Shown: in pieces, positions 42,678 to 51,692 of the stretch | Position numbering within the stretch: position 1 is the first letter of the stretch | Layout of the letters: the number at the start of each line of letters is the position of its first letter | DNA from: Paludibacteraceae bacterium | GTDB lineage: Bacteria > Bacteroidota > Bacteroidia > Bacteroidales > Paludibacteraceae | Direction of reading: 5' to 3' | Length of the DNA stretch: 51,747 bases | NCBI GenBank assembly: GCA_024401475.1 | Contig: JAKSKZ010000024.1 | Coordinates: 1-51,747, forward strand | Translations under genes and position numbers: made by a program | The notes under the pieces: model-generated | What the model was told of the DNA's origin: nothing | The model's input: only the letters and a program-made list of their open reading frames with translations | Databases searched by the model: none

Positions 42678-43763
42678 TTACAAATATTCTTTGCCAACTT
42701 GCACTTTCGTGTCGTTGACAAATTGACGGATGCGATTCTCCTCTTCTCTCTTACAAATAAGAAGTACATTGTCGCTCTCGGTAATCACCATATTTTCTAC
42801 ACCTTGGACGACAGCCAATCTTCCGTTTTGCAATGCAATCACATTATCATGGCTTTCGTATGTCATGGCCCTACCTCCCAAAACCACATTGCCGTTCTTA
42901 TCTTTACGATTGTTGGACAATGCAAATACGGAACTCCAAGAACCCAAATCGGACCAACCGAAATCAGCCGTGATTACATATACATTTTGGGCTTTCTCCA
43001 AAATTTGATAATCGATGGAGTTGTTCGTACAGGATTGATATATCTTATCGATGAAGCCTTGTTCCTCCGGCGTGTTATAGAACGCCTTTCCATCGGAGAA
43101 CTTCCGAGCCAACTCCGTCATATAGAGTTCAAATGCCTCTGAAATTGCCTTGGCACTCCAAAAGAACATACTCGAGTTCCAATAGAACTCTCCGCTCTCC
43201 AAAAATATCTTCGCCAAATCCACATTCGGTTTTTCCGTGAAGGTCTTCACCTTAAAGAGGTTTTGATCCACCTCGTTCTCCCCTATTTGGATATAACCAT
43301 AAGCGGTTTCTGGTCGGTTAGGCTTAATGCCCACCGTCAGCAAGCAATCATTCTCTGCCACGAACTGGAAACCTCGATTAACGGTATCGATATACTCACC
43401 TTCCTTCAAAATCAAATGATCGGAAGGCGTCACCCATATCTTAGCATTTTCGTTGATCGCCTTAATCTTATACATTGCATAGGCTATGCAAGGTGCCGTG
43501 TTTCGCACAGAAGGCTCAAATAAGATATTGCTCTCGGGAAGAGAAGGCAACTGCTCGCGTATTAAATCTTTATATTTCCTATTGGTCGATATATAGACAT
43601 TCTCCTTATCTACAACCTTGCAAACCCTATCGTATGTCATTTGGAGCAAAGAACGACCCGTTCCTAAGAAATCCAAAAATTGTTTTGGTTCTGAGGTCGT
43701 ACTATATGGCCAAAAACGACTGCCCACGCCACCGGCCAATATCACACAAAAGTTATCTTTCAT
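42678..43763 (-). CDS. manC: Mannose-1-phosphate guanylyltransferase
   Basis: It makes GDP-mannose from mannose-1-phosphate and GTP. The N-terminal nucleotide loop is LAGGVGSRFWPYSTTSEPKQFL, followed by TPSDHLI (substrate Asp), TEKPN, WNSSMFFW and DFGWSDLGSW. At 361 aa it is the single-domain form, without the type II isomerase half. It probably supplies GDP-mannose or GDP-fucose for surface glycans. It is first in the operon with the DUF59 gene and lpxH. Confidence 0.92.
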   Translation of the reverse strand: MKDNFCVILAGGVGSRFWPYSTTSEPKQFLDFLGTGRSLLQMTYDRVCKVVDKENVYISTNRKYKDLIREQLPSLPESNILFEPSVRNTAPCIAYAMYKIKAINENAKIWVTPSDHLILKEGEYIDTVNRGFQFVAENDCLLTVGIKPNRPETAYGYIQIGENEVDQNLFKVKTFTEKPNVDLAKIFLESGEFYWNSSMFFWSAKAISEAFELYMTELARKFSDGKAFYNTPEEQGFIDKIYQSCTNNSIDYQILEKAQNVYVITADFGWSDLGSWSSVFALSNNRKDKNGNVVLGGRAMTYESHDNVIALQNGRLAVVQGVENMVITESDNVLLICKREEENRIRQFVNDTKVQVGKEYL

Positions 43764-43820
43764 ATTTTCAGAAAATAAAGATTTAAATAGATGAGAAATA
43801 GTCAGGGACCGAATATCCCG

Positions 43821-43850
43821 AAAAAGGAGGCTGATCTATCATCCTCCTTT
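43821..43850 (-). terminator. Terminator of the tripartite efflux operon
   Basis: The minus strand has AAAGGAGG / CCTCCTTT (43843-43850 and 43823-43830) with a 12-base loop, followed by TTTTTC. It is about 130 bases after the permease stop and separates it from manC. Confidence 0.7.
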
Positions 43851-43980
43851 CCCTATATCCGAGTTACGAAGATAAACCATTTTTCCTTACTTTCAAAAAA
43901 ACTGAAGAAAGTATTATGAAAAAAGTTCATTCAAAAAAAGAGACTCTACTCAAACAGATAATCTTGCATTTTTTCAACCA

Positions 43981-45210
43981 TCACTCATATCGAAGTGCTG
44001 TGATCGGGTCCATGTTGGCAGCCTTCTTGGCTGGATACCATCCAAAGAAGATTCCCGTGGCCGCACAAACCAAGAATGACAATGCAATAGCCGTATAACT
44101 TACGACAAACGGCATGTCCAAAGCCAACGAACCAGCATAGGACAAGAGTAATCCCAATATGATGCCTATAACACCACCAACCAAACTCAAGATGGCACTC
44201 TCTATCAAAAACTGCAACAAGATGTCCTTTCCTCGAGCACCGATAGCCATACGAAGACCAATCTCCTTAGTTCTCTCTGTAACAGTCACATACATGATAT
44301 TCATGATGCCAATACCACCAACGACCAATGAAATAGAGGCAATAGCCGCCAACAAAATGGTCAACGTGCTTGTCATGCTATTCATCATCGACAGCATTTC
44401 CGCTTGAGTTCGGACCTCGAAATCATCATTCTGCTCATAACTTAATCGGTGATTTTCGCGAAGCAATAGCGACACTTCCCTGACAGCGTCGTCCGCATAC
44501 TCTTCACTCACCGCAGAGCAGTAAATCATCTGAAGATAATTGGTGCCCAAAAAACGTTTTTGAACCGTGGTGTAAGGGGCTATGATAACATCGTCTTGGT
44601 CTTGACCCATGGAGTTGTTTCCTTTAGACTCCAACACACCGATGACCTTTAGAGGAATTCCTTTGAAGCGTATATCTTTTCCAATGACCTCCGTAGCATC
44701 AGACACTTCTGGGAAGAGATTATTAACGACAGTCTGTCCAATAACGCAAACCTTCGAATACTTTGCAATATCTTCCGTTGAAAAGTTAGTGCCAGCCGCG
44801 AGCGTCAATTTACGAATTTCCAAAAGATCGACAGAGCCACCTTGCAACGAACCTTGAGCATTGTTATTGCCACATACAATCTGTCCCGAAGCACTCACCA
44901 AAGGAGAGACCATGCTGATATACGTCGCTTGCTTTTCAATAACCTCAGCATCAGAGATTGAAAGCGACTGTGCATTACTCGAGCCCATGTTCACACCACC
45001 ACGACGCTGATTGGCATTCATAATCATAATCATGTTCGTACCCGTTGACGACACCTGTTCGGTGATGCTCTGTTGAGAACTTTGACCAAGACTGACCATA
45101 GCAATAACAGAGGATATACCGATAACCACACCCAATATGGTGAGCAACGTCCTCGTCTTATTTCGTAGAATGGCATCAATAGCCACTTTCAATAGATTAG
45201 CTATATTCAT
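43981..45210 (-). CDS. MacB-like ABC transporter permease
   Basis: This is the FtsX-family permease of a tripartite efflux system. TM1 (about residues 20-40: RTLLTILGVVIGISSVIAM) is followed by a large periplasmic MacB-type domain (about 45-270) and three TM helices (about 285-400) with the ERTKEIGLRMAIGARGKDI coupling segment. From ATG 45210 the protein has 409 aa. An in-frame TTG at 45255 is less likely, since family members begin directly at the cytoplasmic helix. It is last in the TolC - adaptor - ATPase - permease operon. Confidence 0.88.
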   Translation of the reverse strand: MNIANLLKVAIDAILRNKTRTLLTILGVVIGISSVIAMVSLGQSSQQSITEQVSSTGTNMIMIMNANQRRGGVNMGSSNAQSLSISDAEVIEKQATYISMVSPLVSASGQIVCGNNNAQGSLQGGSVDLLEIRKLTLAAGTNFSTEDIAKYSKVCVIGQTVVNNLFPEVSDATEVIGKDIRFKGIPLKVIGVLESKGNNSMGQDQDDVIIAPYTTVQKRFLGTNYLQMIYCSAVSEEYADDAVREVSLLLRENHRLSYEQNDDFEVRTQAEMLSMMNSMTSTLTILLAAIASISLVVGGIGIMNIMYVTVTERTKEIGLRMAIGARGKDILLQFLIESAILSLVGGVIGIILGLLLSYAGSLALDMPFVVSYTAIALSFLVCAATGIFFGWYPAKKAANMDPITALRYE

Positions 45211-45308
45211 TTGCTTTTCGTTTAGAGATGAGTCGATGAACTTAGAAAAATTCAAGGAACAACATCTTATATTATCACCTTGGAAACGGTAGTTTCACAA
45301 GGTTACTA

Positions 45309-46091
45309 TTAATAATCGTCAGTAGAAGGAAGTGCATCGAGTGCCGCCTGTGCCGATTGCGTCTCGACAGGCAAGTCTTTCATGATGCGTCCATCCCGCA
45401 ACATAACTTGTCGCTTCGTGAAAAGAGCAATATCGGGCTCGTGCGTAACGAAAGCGATCGTCACACCTTGTTCGTTCAACTTTTGGAAAAGGCTCATAAT
45501 CTCATACGAAGTTCTCGTATCAAGGTTACCCGTCGCCTCGTCGGCCAAAAGGATAACAGGGTCGTTCACAATGGCACGGGCAATCGCAATACGTTGCTGC
45601 TGACCACCTGACATTTGGTTGGGCGTATGCCCCGCACGATTCGACATTCCGACCAAATCCAACGCACGCTCGGCCTTCTCCCTTCGCTCCTTAGCACTGA
45701 TGGCACTATTATAGAGCAACGGGAGTTCAACTTGCTCAATGGAAGTTGTTCTCGGCAACAAGTTATAACTTTGAAACACGAAGCCAATCTTCCTATTCCT
45801 GATATTGGAGAGCTCGTCCTTAGTGCACTGCGAGGCATCCACCCCGTCGATATAGTAATGGCCGCTGGTCGGTTTATCAAGGCAGCCCAAAATATTCAGC
45901 ATGGTGGACTTTCCACTACCCGACGTTCCCATTATGGCAACGAACTCACCTTGCTGAATATCGAAAGTCACGCCACGAAGTGCATGGACAACCTCGCTAC
46001 CCACCACAAAATCACGCTTTAGGTCTTCAATCTTAATGATTGATTTCCCCGTGCTGACCTCCGGTCTATTTGGTGCAATGATTTCACTCAT
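45309..46091 (-). CDS. ABC transporter ATP-binding protein, MacB/LolD type
   Basis: This is the soluble ATPase of the efflux pump. It has Walker A GTSGSGKST, Q-loop FQSYNLLP, signature MSGGQQQR, Walker B VILLADEATG and the His switch VTHEP. The N-terminal 20 and C-terminal 25 residues are variable extensions. In E. coli MacB the ATPase and permease are fused; here they are separate genes, as is common in Bacteroidetes. It starts 6 bp after the adaptor gene. Confidence 0.92.
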   Translation of the reverse strand: MSEIIAPNRPEVSTGKSIIKIEDLKRDFVVGSEVVHALRGVTFDIQQGEFVAIMGTSGSGKSTMLNILGCLDKPTSGHYYIDGVDASQCTKDELSNIRNRKIGFVFQSYNLLPRTTSIEQVELPLLYNSAISAKERREKAERALDLVGMSNRAGHTPNQMSGGQQQRIAIARAIVNDPVILLADEATGNLDTRTSYEIMSLFQKLNEQGVTIAFVTHEPDIALFTKRQVMLRDGRIMKDLPVETQSAQAALDALPSTDDY

Positions 46092-46097
46092 GTTTTA

Positions 46098-47351
46098 TTA
46101 GTTCTTTGGTGCCTCCTTTGCACTGTTTTTTGAGCCTCGAGACGGACCTTTCGGCATAAACGGATTGCCAGAAGCCCCCTTGCTCACCTTGTTCTTTTCG
46201 CCCACATAAGCATTCGTGATGATTGAATCACCAAGTTCAACACCACCATTCACAATATAGTTAACACCGTCACAAAGTCCGACTTGGACTCTCTTCGGCA
46301 TAATCTCCCCACCCTTTTTAACCCATACAGTCTTCATGTTACGACTATTGGTTCCTGGCGAAAGGCCTTCTCCGTCCTTTCTGTGAGCATTCATTTCAGG
46401 CTTGTTCTTGGGGCGAGGGAGCGATTGCATCACCTCTTCAGTTGGAGACCAATTCACGGCCGAAGCCGGGATGGTCAAATCAACCACCTGATTAGTTATG
46501 ATGCTGATATTGGCAGTCATTCCAGGATATAGTTTCTCTTCCGGATTGGGAGCACTGATGATCACCGTATAAGTCACCACATTGTTGGTCGTGGTTGGAT
46601 TCAAACGAATTTGAGTAACCTCGCCTGGGAATGTCATGTCGCTATAAGAGTCAACTGTAAATGTGACTGCTTGACCTTTCTTCACAGAACCTATGTCTGC
46701 CTCGTCAACATTAGCCTCAACTTGCATTTTTTTCAAATCTTTCGCAATGGTGAACAAGGTTGGCGTACTGAATGAAGAAGCCACCGTTTGTCCCTCCTCT
46801 ACGTCACGACCCAAAACAACACCTTCGATTGGAGAATAGATTTCAGCATAACCCAAATTGACTCTTGCTTCACGCATGTTAGTCTGCGCTTGAATAAGTT
46901 GGCTTTGAGCTTGCGTCAATGAATGTTGCATTTCGTCAAGGTCGCTTTGCGTAGCCGCCTTTTGGTCAAAAAGGGTTTTGATACGAGCATAATTTTTCTG
47001 AGCCAAATTCAAGGCACTCGTGGCATTTTGCAAAGTGGCATTACATTGATTAACCCTCTCTTGCAAAGTTGACTTGTCCAACTCTGCCAGCAACTGTCCC
47101 TTTTTAACATGGCTGTTGAAATCAACATATATTTTCTTCACCTCACCAGAAACCTGAGTGCCGACGGTGACCTTATCGACCGGAGCCACGCTACCCGTAG
47201 CAGTGACGGTAGTCCTAACAGTATCTTGCGACACCACTTGGGTGACAAAACTCACCGACTTTTTACTCGGCTTAAATAACCAATATGCACCTCCTGCGAC
47301 AGCAGCAAGAGCAACAGCAATGATCAGTTTCTTCTTTGTTTTTGATTCCAT
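46098..47351 (-). CDS. MacA-like periplasmic adaptor (membrane fusion protein)
   Basis: One N-terminal helix (residues about 8-26) anchors it in the inner membrane. Then come a lipoyl half (GTQVSGEVKKIYVDFNSHVKKGQLLAELD), a coiled-coil hairpin (about 90-150), the second lipoyl half (GVVLGRDVEEGQTV), and beta-barrel and membrane-proximal domains, plus a Ser/Lys-rich tail. It links the permease to TolC. ATG 47351 is used because the earlier in-frame start is a TTG. It lies 26 bp after the tolC-like gene. Confidence 0.88.
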   Translation of the reverse strand: MESKTKKKLIIAVALAAVAGGAYWLFKPSKKSVSFVTQVVSQDTVRTTVTATGSVAPVDKVTVGTQVSGEVKKIYVDFNSHVKKGQLLAELDKSTLQERVNQCNATLQNATSALNLAQKNYARIKTLFDQKAATQSDLDEMQHSLTQAQSQLIQAQTNMREARVNLGYAEIYSPIEGVVLGRDVEEGQTVASSFSTPTLFTIAKDLKKMQVEANVDEADIGSVKKGQAVTFTVDSYSDMTFPGEVTQIRLNPTTTNNVVTYTVIISAPNPEEKLYPGMTANISIITNQVVDLTIPASAVNWSPTEEVMQSLPRPKNKPEMNAHRKDGEGLSPGTNSRNMKTVWVKKGGEIMPKRVQVGLCDGVNYIVNGGVELGDSIITNAYVGEKNKVSKGASGNPFMPKGPSRGSKNSAKEAPKN

Positions 47352-47377
47352 ATTATTGGTGTTTTCTTTTCTCAATA

Positions 47378-48712
47378 TTAATTCTCCATGCTTATGCTCT
47401 CACCCGTATATACATCCAAAATCTTACGGTTCAAAATGAATGCATATTTGGCCTGCACATATTCATTAATAGCACTAATGTAATTGTCTTGACGCTGAAG
47501 CATATCAGTGATGACCACCATGCCCACGTTGAATTTAGCATTATAGACATTAAAGACCTCTGCGTAAGCTTTGCATCGTTGCTGTGTCATCTTATAACGT
47601 TCGTAAGCCAACTTCACGTTTTGATACTGCTGGATTACTGTCTGCTTGATACTTAGTTCGTTCTGAGCATACTCCACCTCAGCTTGTTGCTTAGCAATTC
47701 GGTTTTGAACCAACTTGCTCTTCGTCTGTCCTCTGTCATAGATCGGAAGACTTAACGAAAGCCCCACCTGCTGGTTGAAGTTATCACCAAACTGTCGTCC
47801 AATGTTATCAAAATCACGATGGCTCGTTCCTACGCTTGCGTTGGCACTGATAGTCGGCCTACGCCCGGCCTTAGTTATATCAATCTGAGTTTCTGCAATA
47901 TCTATCGCACTCTTGCTCAACTGCAACTCCGGCATTGTTTGCAATGCTTTATCCACACACTCCTCTTGAGATGGCAATAAAGCAAGAGCCTCAATCGCAG
48001 AAGTGTCCGGAGCCACCAATTGAAGATCGGCGTTCGGATCCAAACTCATCAGACGTTTCAACGTCAACATGTTGGTTATGTAGGAAATATGGGAATCCAG
48101 CGTATCCGTCTTGTTCGACGCATATTGGGCATCCAAGATTAGATAATCGCTCTCCAAGATTGCACCCGCATCATACTTCTTTTTTCCCAAGTCAGCTTGC
48201 TCTTTACTAGTAGTGACGATGGAGGTTTTATATTTCAAGGTCTCCTCGTTCCTTAAGACAGAAAGGTAAGCACTCAAAATCTCGATGCTCAAGCTATTGT
48301 CATATTTTTTAGTACGTAGATGCGACTCCTCCTCTGCTTGCTTGCTCTGCTTGATACTATTGGAGATGCTTCCACCTTGGTACAAGGTAATGCCGCTACT
48401 GATGCCAGCATTGCCACTCATGTTGATATGGCTATTACTACCAGCGTGTTGAGCAGACTCGCCCGCACTAAAATTCACATTGGGCTTGCGATTGTTCTTG
48501 GCTTGCGTAACCGACTCCGCCGCTGTTTTTTCCGACAACTTCAAGCTCTGACGCTCGTAACTATTGCCGAAAGCATATTGAAGACAGTCATCCAATGTAA
48601 AACGATAACTTTCCACATTGGCAATTGAATCCATCGACTCTGAAGTTTCCTGAGCCTCGACGTTCAATGCCGTTAACGCCAAACCTATAAGCAATAAAGA
48701 ATATTTTCGCAT
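47378..48712 (-). CDS. TolC-family outer-membrane efflux protein
   Basis: Signal peptide ending NVEAQ, then two TolC repeats: LDDCLQYAFGNSYERQ ... (about 40-220) and CVDKALQTMPELQLSKSAIDIAETQI ... LSLPIYDRGQTKSKLVQNRIAKQQAEVEY (about 245-360), with a C-terminal helical region. The 444-aa length is usual. It forms the outer-membrane channel of the tripartite pump and is first in that four-gene operon. Confidence 0.9.
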   Translation of the reverse strand: MRKYSLLLIGLALTALNVEAQETSESMDSIANVESYRFTLDDCLQYAFGNSYERQSLKLSEKTAAESVTQAKNNRKPNVNFSAGESAQHAGSNSHINMSGNAGISSGITLYQGGSISNSIKQSKQAEEESHLRTKKYDNSLSIEILSAYLSVLRNEETLKYKTSIVTTSKEQADLGKKKYDAGAILESDYLILDAQYASNKTDTLDSHISYITNMLTLKRLMSLDPNADLQLVAPDTSAIEALALLPSQEECVDKALQTMPELQLSKSAIDIAETQIDITKAGRRPTISANASVGTSHRDFDNIGRQFGDNFNQQVGLSLSLPIYDRGQTKSKLVQNRIAKQQAEVEYAQNELSIKQTVIQQYQNVKLAYERYKMTQQRCKAYAEVFNVYNAKFNVGMVVITDMLQRQDNYISAINEYVQAKYAFILNRKILDVYTGESISMEN

Positions 48713-48752
48713 AACTATGATGTTTTGTGGACAACTCCACTTAATCTCAATT

Positions 48753-48786
48753 CAAAATTAAATAAAACGAACTATATTATCACAAA
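48753..48786 (-). promoter_or_regulatory. Probable promoter of the efflux operon
   Basis: The minus strand has TAATTTTG (48760-48753), a consensus -7 box, 40 bases before ATG 48712, and a TTTG at 48786-48783 with 22 bp spacing, 3 bp wider than usual. A suboptimal spacer fits an activated promoter. Confidence 0.5.
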
Positions 48787-48796
48787 AAAAAACGTC

Positions 48797-48826
48797 TAAC
48801 TATCCATTTTGATAGACAGATAGTTA
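48797..48826. promoter_or_regulatory. Inverted repeat TAACTATC/GATAGTTA, candidate LytTR site
   Basis: Perfect 8-bp arms at 48797-48804 and 48819-48826 have centres 22 bp apart, directly upstream of the efflux promoter and about 35 bp after the LytTR regulator gene. Both arms carry an AGTTA core as seen in LytTR operators. The same hairpin could instead help end the regulator transcript; it lacks a T run. Confidence 0.45.
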
Positions 48827-48859
48827 TATTGACTATACAAAACAAAAGGACACTACACT

Positions 48860-49597
48860 CTATTTTTCGGTCTTGTATCCCAACATTGCGTATGTTGACA
48901 TAAACTCCATAAATTTATCCTTATATGAATCCGAAATCGGAATATATTGTTTGCCGAAGACAATCCTATTCCTATCTATCTCCTTGATTTTTGAAGGTTG
49001 GACAATGAACGAACGATGCACCCGGACAAAAGAAGAGGAGGGCAATTCCGCCTCAAGAGCCTTCATACTCATCAACGTCAATATAGATTTTTGATTGTCC
49101 TCAAGCACAATCTTCACATAATCCTTCACCCCCTCGATATACAATATGTTGTCAAAATCGATCTGTACCAACTTATAGTCAGCCTTCACCCAAATGCTCT
49201 TCTTCTCGGACGTCGGAATCGACATGGCCGCATTTCTCAATTCGAACCACTCAAGCGCTTTCGTGGAAGCTCGTAAGAAATCGGTATAACTAATCGGTTT
49301 GAGCAGATAATCAATCGCATTCACTTTATAACTCTCCAAAGCGTATTGCTCAAAAGCTGTAGTGAAAATAATACGACATTTGTCTCCAAGAATCTTCGAC
49401 AATTCCAAACCGTTCAAGTCGGGCATCTGTATGTCGAGAAACAACAAATCCGGCATACGAGAGGCAAAATCCGCCAACGCAGCATCGGCACTATTGTAGC
49501 CGCCCATCAATGTCAAGAAAGAGGTCTTCCCCACATACGACGACAACAAATCAACGGCCAAAGGTTCATCATCTATTATTGCACAAGTCATACTCAT
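48860..49597 (-). CDS. LytTR-type response regulator
   Basis: The receiver domain (about 1-120) has acidic pocket DD9-10, phospho-acceptor Asp55 in LFLDIQMPDLNG, Thr in IIFTTAF and Lys in LLKPIS. A LytTR DNA-binding domain follows at about 140-240 (VEGVKDYVKI-like YIEGVKDYVKIVLEDNQ; FVRVHRSFIV; IPISDSYKD). It overlaps the kinase gene by four bases. ATG 49591 (third codon) is an equally good start. It probably controls the efflux operon immediately downstream. Confidence 0.93.
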   Translation of the reverse strand: MSMTCAIIDDEPLAVDLLSSYVGKTSFLTLMGGYNSADAALADFASRMPDLLFLDIQMPDLNGLELSKILGDKCRIIFTTAFEQYALESYKVNAIDYLLKPISYTDFLRASTKALEWFELRNAAMSIPTSEKKSIWVKADYKLVQIDFDNILYIEGVKDYVKIVLEDNQKSILTLMSMKALEAELPSSSFVRVHRSFIVQPSKIKEIDRNRIVFGKQYIPISDSYKDKFMEFMSTYAMLGYKTEK

Positions 49598-50763
49598 AAA
49601 CTATCTGTTATTTTTATTGAAAGGGTTGCTCTATAAATCTGACTATCAGCAGAAACGACATAAGTGTAGTTTCCTGGATAAATCAGTTCCAACCTACGCT
49701 TCAGGTTTTCTATGCCAATACCAGACCCACTTTTATCTTGCTTTCCTTTCGGAAAAGAGCTGTTTTCTATCGAGAACGTCACCTCATTTTCCCCCGTCAC
49801 TTCCAACTGAATAGAGATGAACGACGGTTGCGTCAAACTGACTCCATGCTTAAAGGCATTCTCCACCAATGTGATGAAAAGCATTTGGGCAATGAGCAAA
49901 TTGCCATGACCTCCTACATTGAAAGCAGTTGTCACACTTACAGAATTCGACAAACGCAAACGCATCAGTTTAATGTAATTATCGACAAATTCCACCTCCC
50001 TTTCCAAAGTCACATAGCACTGATTGCCTTCGTAAAGAGCATATCGCAACAACTTACTCAGATCCATCACGGCCTGCTGAGCCTTCTCCTGATTAACCCC
50101 AATCAAAGCATAGATGTTGTTGAGCGTATTAAACAGGAAATGTGGATTCAGCTGACTTTTTAGATTTTTCAACTCCACCTCTGCCTTTTCTTTCTCCAAA
50201 TCCTTCATTTTAGAGAGAGCCGAAAACCATCGCATGGTATAACGCAAAAGAACTGAGATAACTCCCACAAAAAGCAAAATCAGAACATCATTCAATATTC
50301 TGATCCTAAATCTCTCTCGATGCTTCGGGTGACCATCACGATGTTTCAGTTCGGACCTCTTTTTTATTGCCCCTTCTCTATTTTCGTTCGTCATAGATTT
50401 CCCTTCTCTGTATTGAGGTCCATCTTTCATCCTCATCTCCACATTTTGTTGACGACGAAACGGAGGAAAAGTTCGATCATGCACATAAAAAATAGAAAAT
50501 GACAATGCTACTATCAAAAACAAGTTACTTAGAAAAAACAAAGAATGTTTTGCCTTGAAAAGTAGTTTAGGTATTAACAGAGCATAATTTGTGTAAAACA
50601 TGACCATCAACACAAACGGGAAAAGGAAGATGGCCAAATAATTCAGCTCAAAGCCATCATTCAGCATCTCTCTTGCAAACAACAAAGGCGAGATGAACAC
50701 AAGCAGCCAAGCAGCCAAATGTAAAAAAAGGCCAACTATCCCTATTTTTGAAGAATGCTCCAT
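49594..50763 (-). CDS. LytS/YehU-type sensor histidine kinase
   Basis: Four membrane helices lie in residues about 8-190, with a charged loop between the third and fourth. The kinase core is of the His_kinase (PF06580) type: LKSQLNPHFLFNTLNNIYAL with phospho-His208, followed by an HATPase with LVENAFKHG and GSGIGIENLKRRL. The 389-aa protein starts the two-gene unit with the LytTR regulator (ATGA overlap). No extracellular sensing domain is evident apart from the charged loop at about 105-160. Confidence 0.92.
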   Translation of the reverse strand: MEHSSKIGIVGLFLHLAAWLLVFISPLLFAREMLNDGFELNYLAIFLFPFVLMVMFYTNYALLIPKLLFKAKHSLFFLSNLFLIVALSFSIFYVHDRTFPPFRRQQNVEMRMKDGPQYREGKSMTNENREGAIKKRSELKHRDGHPKHRERFRIRILNDVLILLFVGVISVLLRYTMRWFSALSKMKDLEKEKAEVELKNLKSQLNPHFLFNTLNNIYALIGVNQEKAQQAVMDLSKLLRYALYEGNQCYVTLEREVEFVDNYIKLMRLRLSNSVSVTTAFNVGGHGNLLIAQMLFITLVENAFKHGVSLTQPSFISIQLEVTGENEVTFSIENSSFPKGKQDKSGSGIGIENLKRRLELIYPGNYTYVVSADSQIYRATLSIKITDSL

Positions 50764-50875
50764 CGCTTATCTATTTATCAAATCAAAAGTATTTTATCCA
50801 GCCAACATTATCAAATATAATCGATGAAATTGCTTTACAGTTGGATTAAAAGATGAATTTCCTCTAAAAAAGATT

Positions 50876-51244
50876 TCATTCAAACTTTCCGGCAATAAAA
50901 TAAGCCAAAGCAACGCCTATCGTATAAGCCAACAAGTCCGACCACAAAAAGCCCTGTCCCAATACAAGATGCCCCACTGTCGTAGCTCTTATTTCACAAA
51001 GCCAAGTCCACTGAATCAATTGCGAAAACTCATCCACATAGGAAAATACCAGAGCAACTAATGCCACAAACTTCAACTGTTTCGCTACCAAAATCATCCG
51101 GAAAAAGCAAAATATCATCATTGCCCACAACGCATCACCCGTAGCATCAGGGATAAAGGATAGGCAACGACTTCCCAACCCTAAAAAGATAATCACAAGA
51201 GCAGCCAATAAATAAGCCTGCTGTTTCCTTTTTAACTTCATCAT
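50876..51244 (-). CDS. DUF2809 family membrane protein
   Basis: The 123-aa protein has four predicted helices and DUF2809 patterns: LGLGSR, PDATGDALWAMMIF, SYVDEFSQLIQW, GHLVLGQGFLWSDLLAYTIGV. The function is unknown. The start is placed at ATG 51244 (or 51241); the upstream part of the longer frame overlaps the tRNA promoter side and lacks family similarity. It is divergent from the tRNA-Leu gene. Confidence 0.8.
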   Translation of the reverse strand: MMKLKRKQQAYLLAALVIIFLGLGSRCLSFIPDATGDALWAMMIFCFFRMILVAKQLKFVALVALVFSYVDEFSQLIQWTWLCEIRATTVGHLVLGQGFLWSDLLAYTIGVALAYFIAGKFE

Positions 51245-51346
51245 ATTCAAGCTTATAACTTTTTCAAGACCAAGAAGTTCCATATAAACCATCAATACAA
51301 AGATAACCATCTGCTTTTTTTCTTCAAAAAAAAACTTCACAAACCT

Positions 51347-51377
51347 CTTGCAGATTCAAAAATAAGCACTACCTTTG
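51347..51377 (+). promoter_or_regulatory. tRNA-Leu promoter
   Basis: CTTG at 51347-51350, 19 bp, then TACCTTTG at 51370-51377, 33 bases before the tRNA. It is a strong stable-RNA-type promoter and is copied exactly at 51696-51726. Confidence 0.75.
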
Positions 51378-51409
51378 CATCGCAATTGAGAAACAAACCT
51401 CTCAAAGTT

Positions 51410-51493
51410 GCCCAGATGGCGGAATCGGTAGACGCGCTGGTCTCAAACACCAGTGGATTCACTTCCATCCCGGTTCGACCCCGGGTCTGGGTA
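51410..51493 (+). tRNA. tRNA-Leu (CAA)
   Basis: An 84-base class II tRNA. The acceptor stem GCCCAGA / TCTGGGT has a G-T first pair; the anticodon stem CTGGT / ACCAG closes loop CTCAAAC (anticodon CAA); the variable arm GGATTCACTTCC is long; the T-arm loop is GTTCGACC. The CCA end is not encoded. Confidence 0.95.
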
Positions 51494-51501
51494 CGAAAAG
51501 C

Positions 51502-51533
51502 AAGAGACATCACATCGTGGTGCCTCTTTTTTT
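51502..51533 (+). terminator. Terminator of tRNA-Leu
   Basis: AAGAG ... CTCTT with inner CATCAC / GTGGTG pairing (one G-T) and seven T after it, 8 bases downstream of the tRNA. Confidence 0.75.
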
Positions 51534-51692
51534 GTGACCATCGATAAAGTGGCGCCCACTATCCTTGACGCGAACATCCGGCCAACAACAAAGATAGGTC
51601 AACGCTTAGTGAAAATCGGGGTGAGCCATCCACGAATAGGAATTACCCCCCAAGACAAAAAAAAGAAGATTTTTTCAAAAAAAATGACGTTT

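Noticed and set aside
42294..43142. 282-codon plus-strand frame across lpxH, the DUF59 gene and manC
   Set aside because: It spans three well-supported minus-strand genes and has no recognisable domain.
47351..47375. Earlier start of the adaptor gene at 47375
   Set aside because: The codon is TTG two bases from the previous stop; ATG 47351 directly precedes the membrane anchor.
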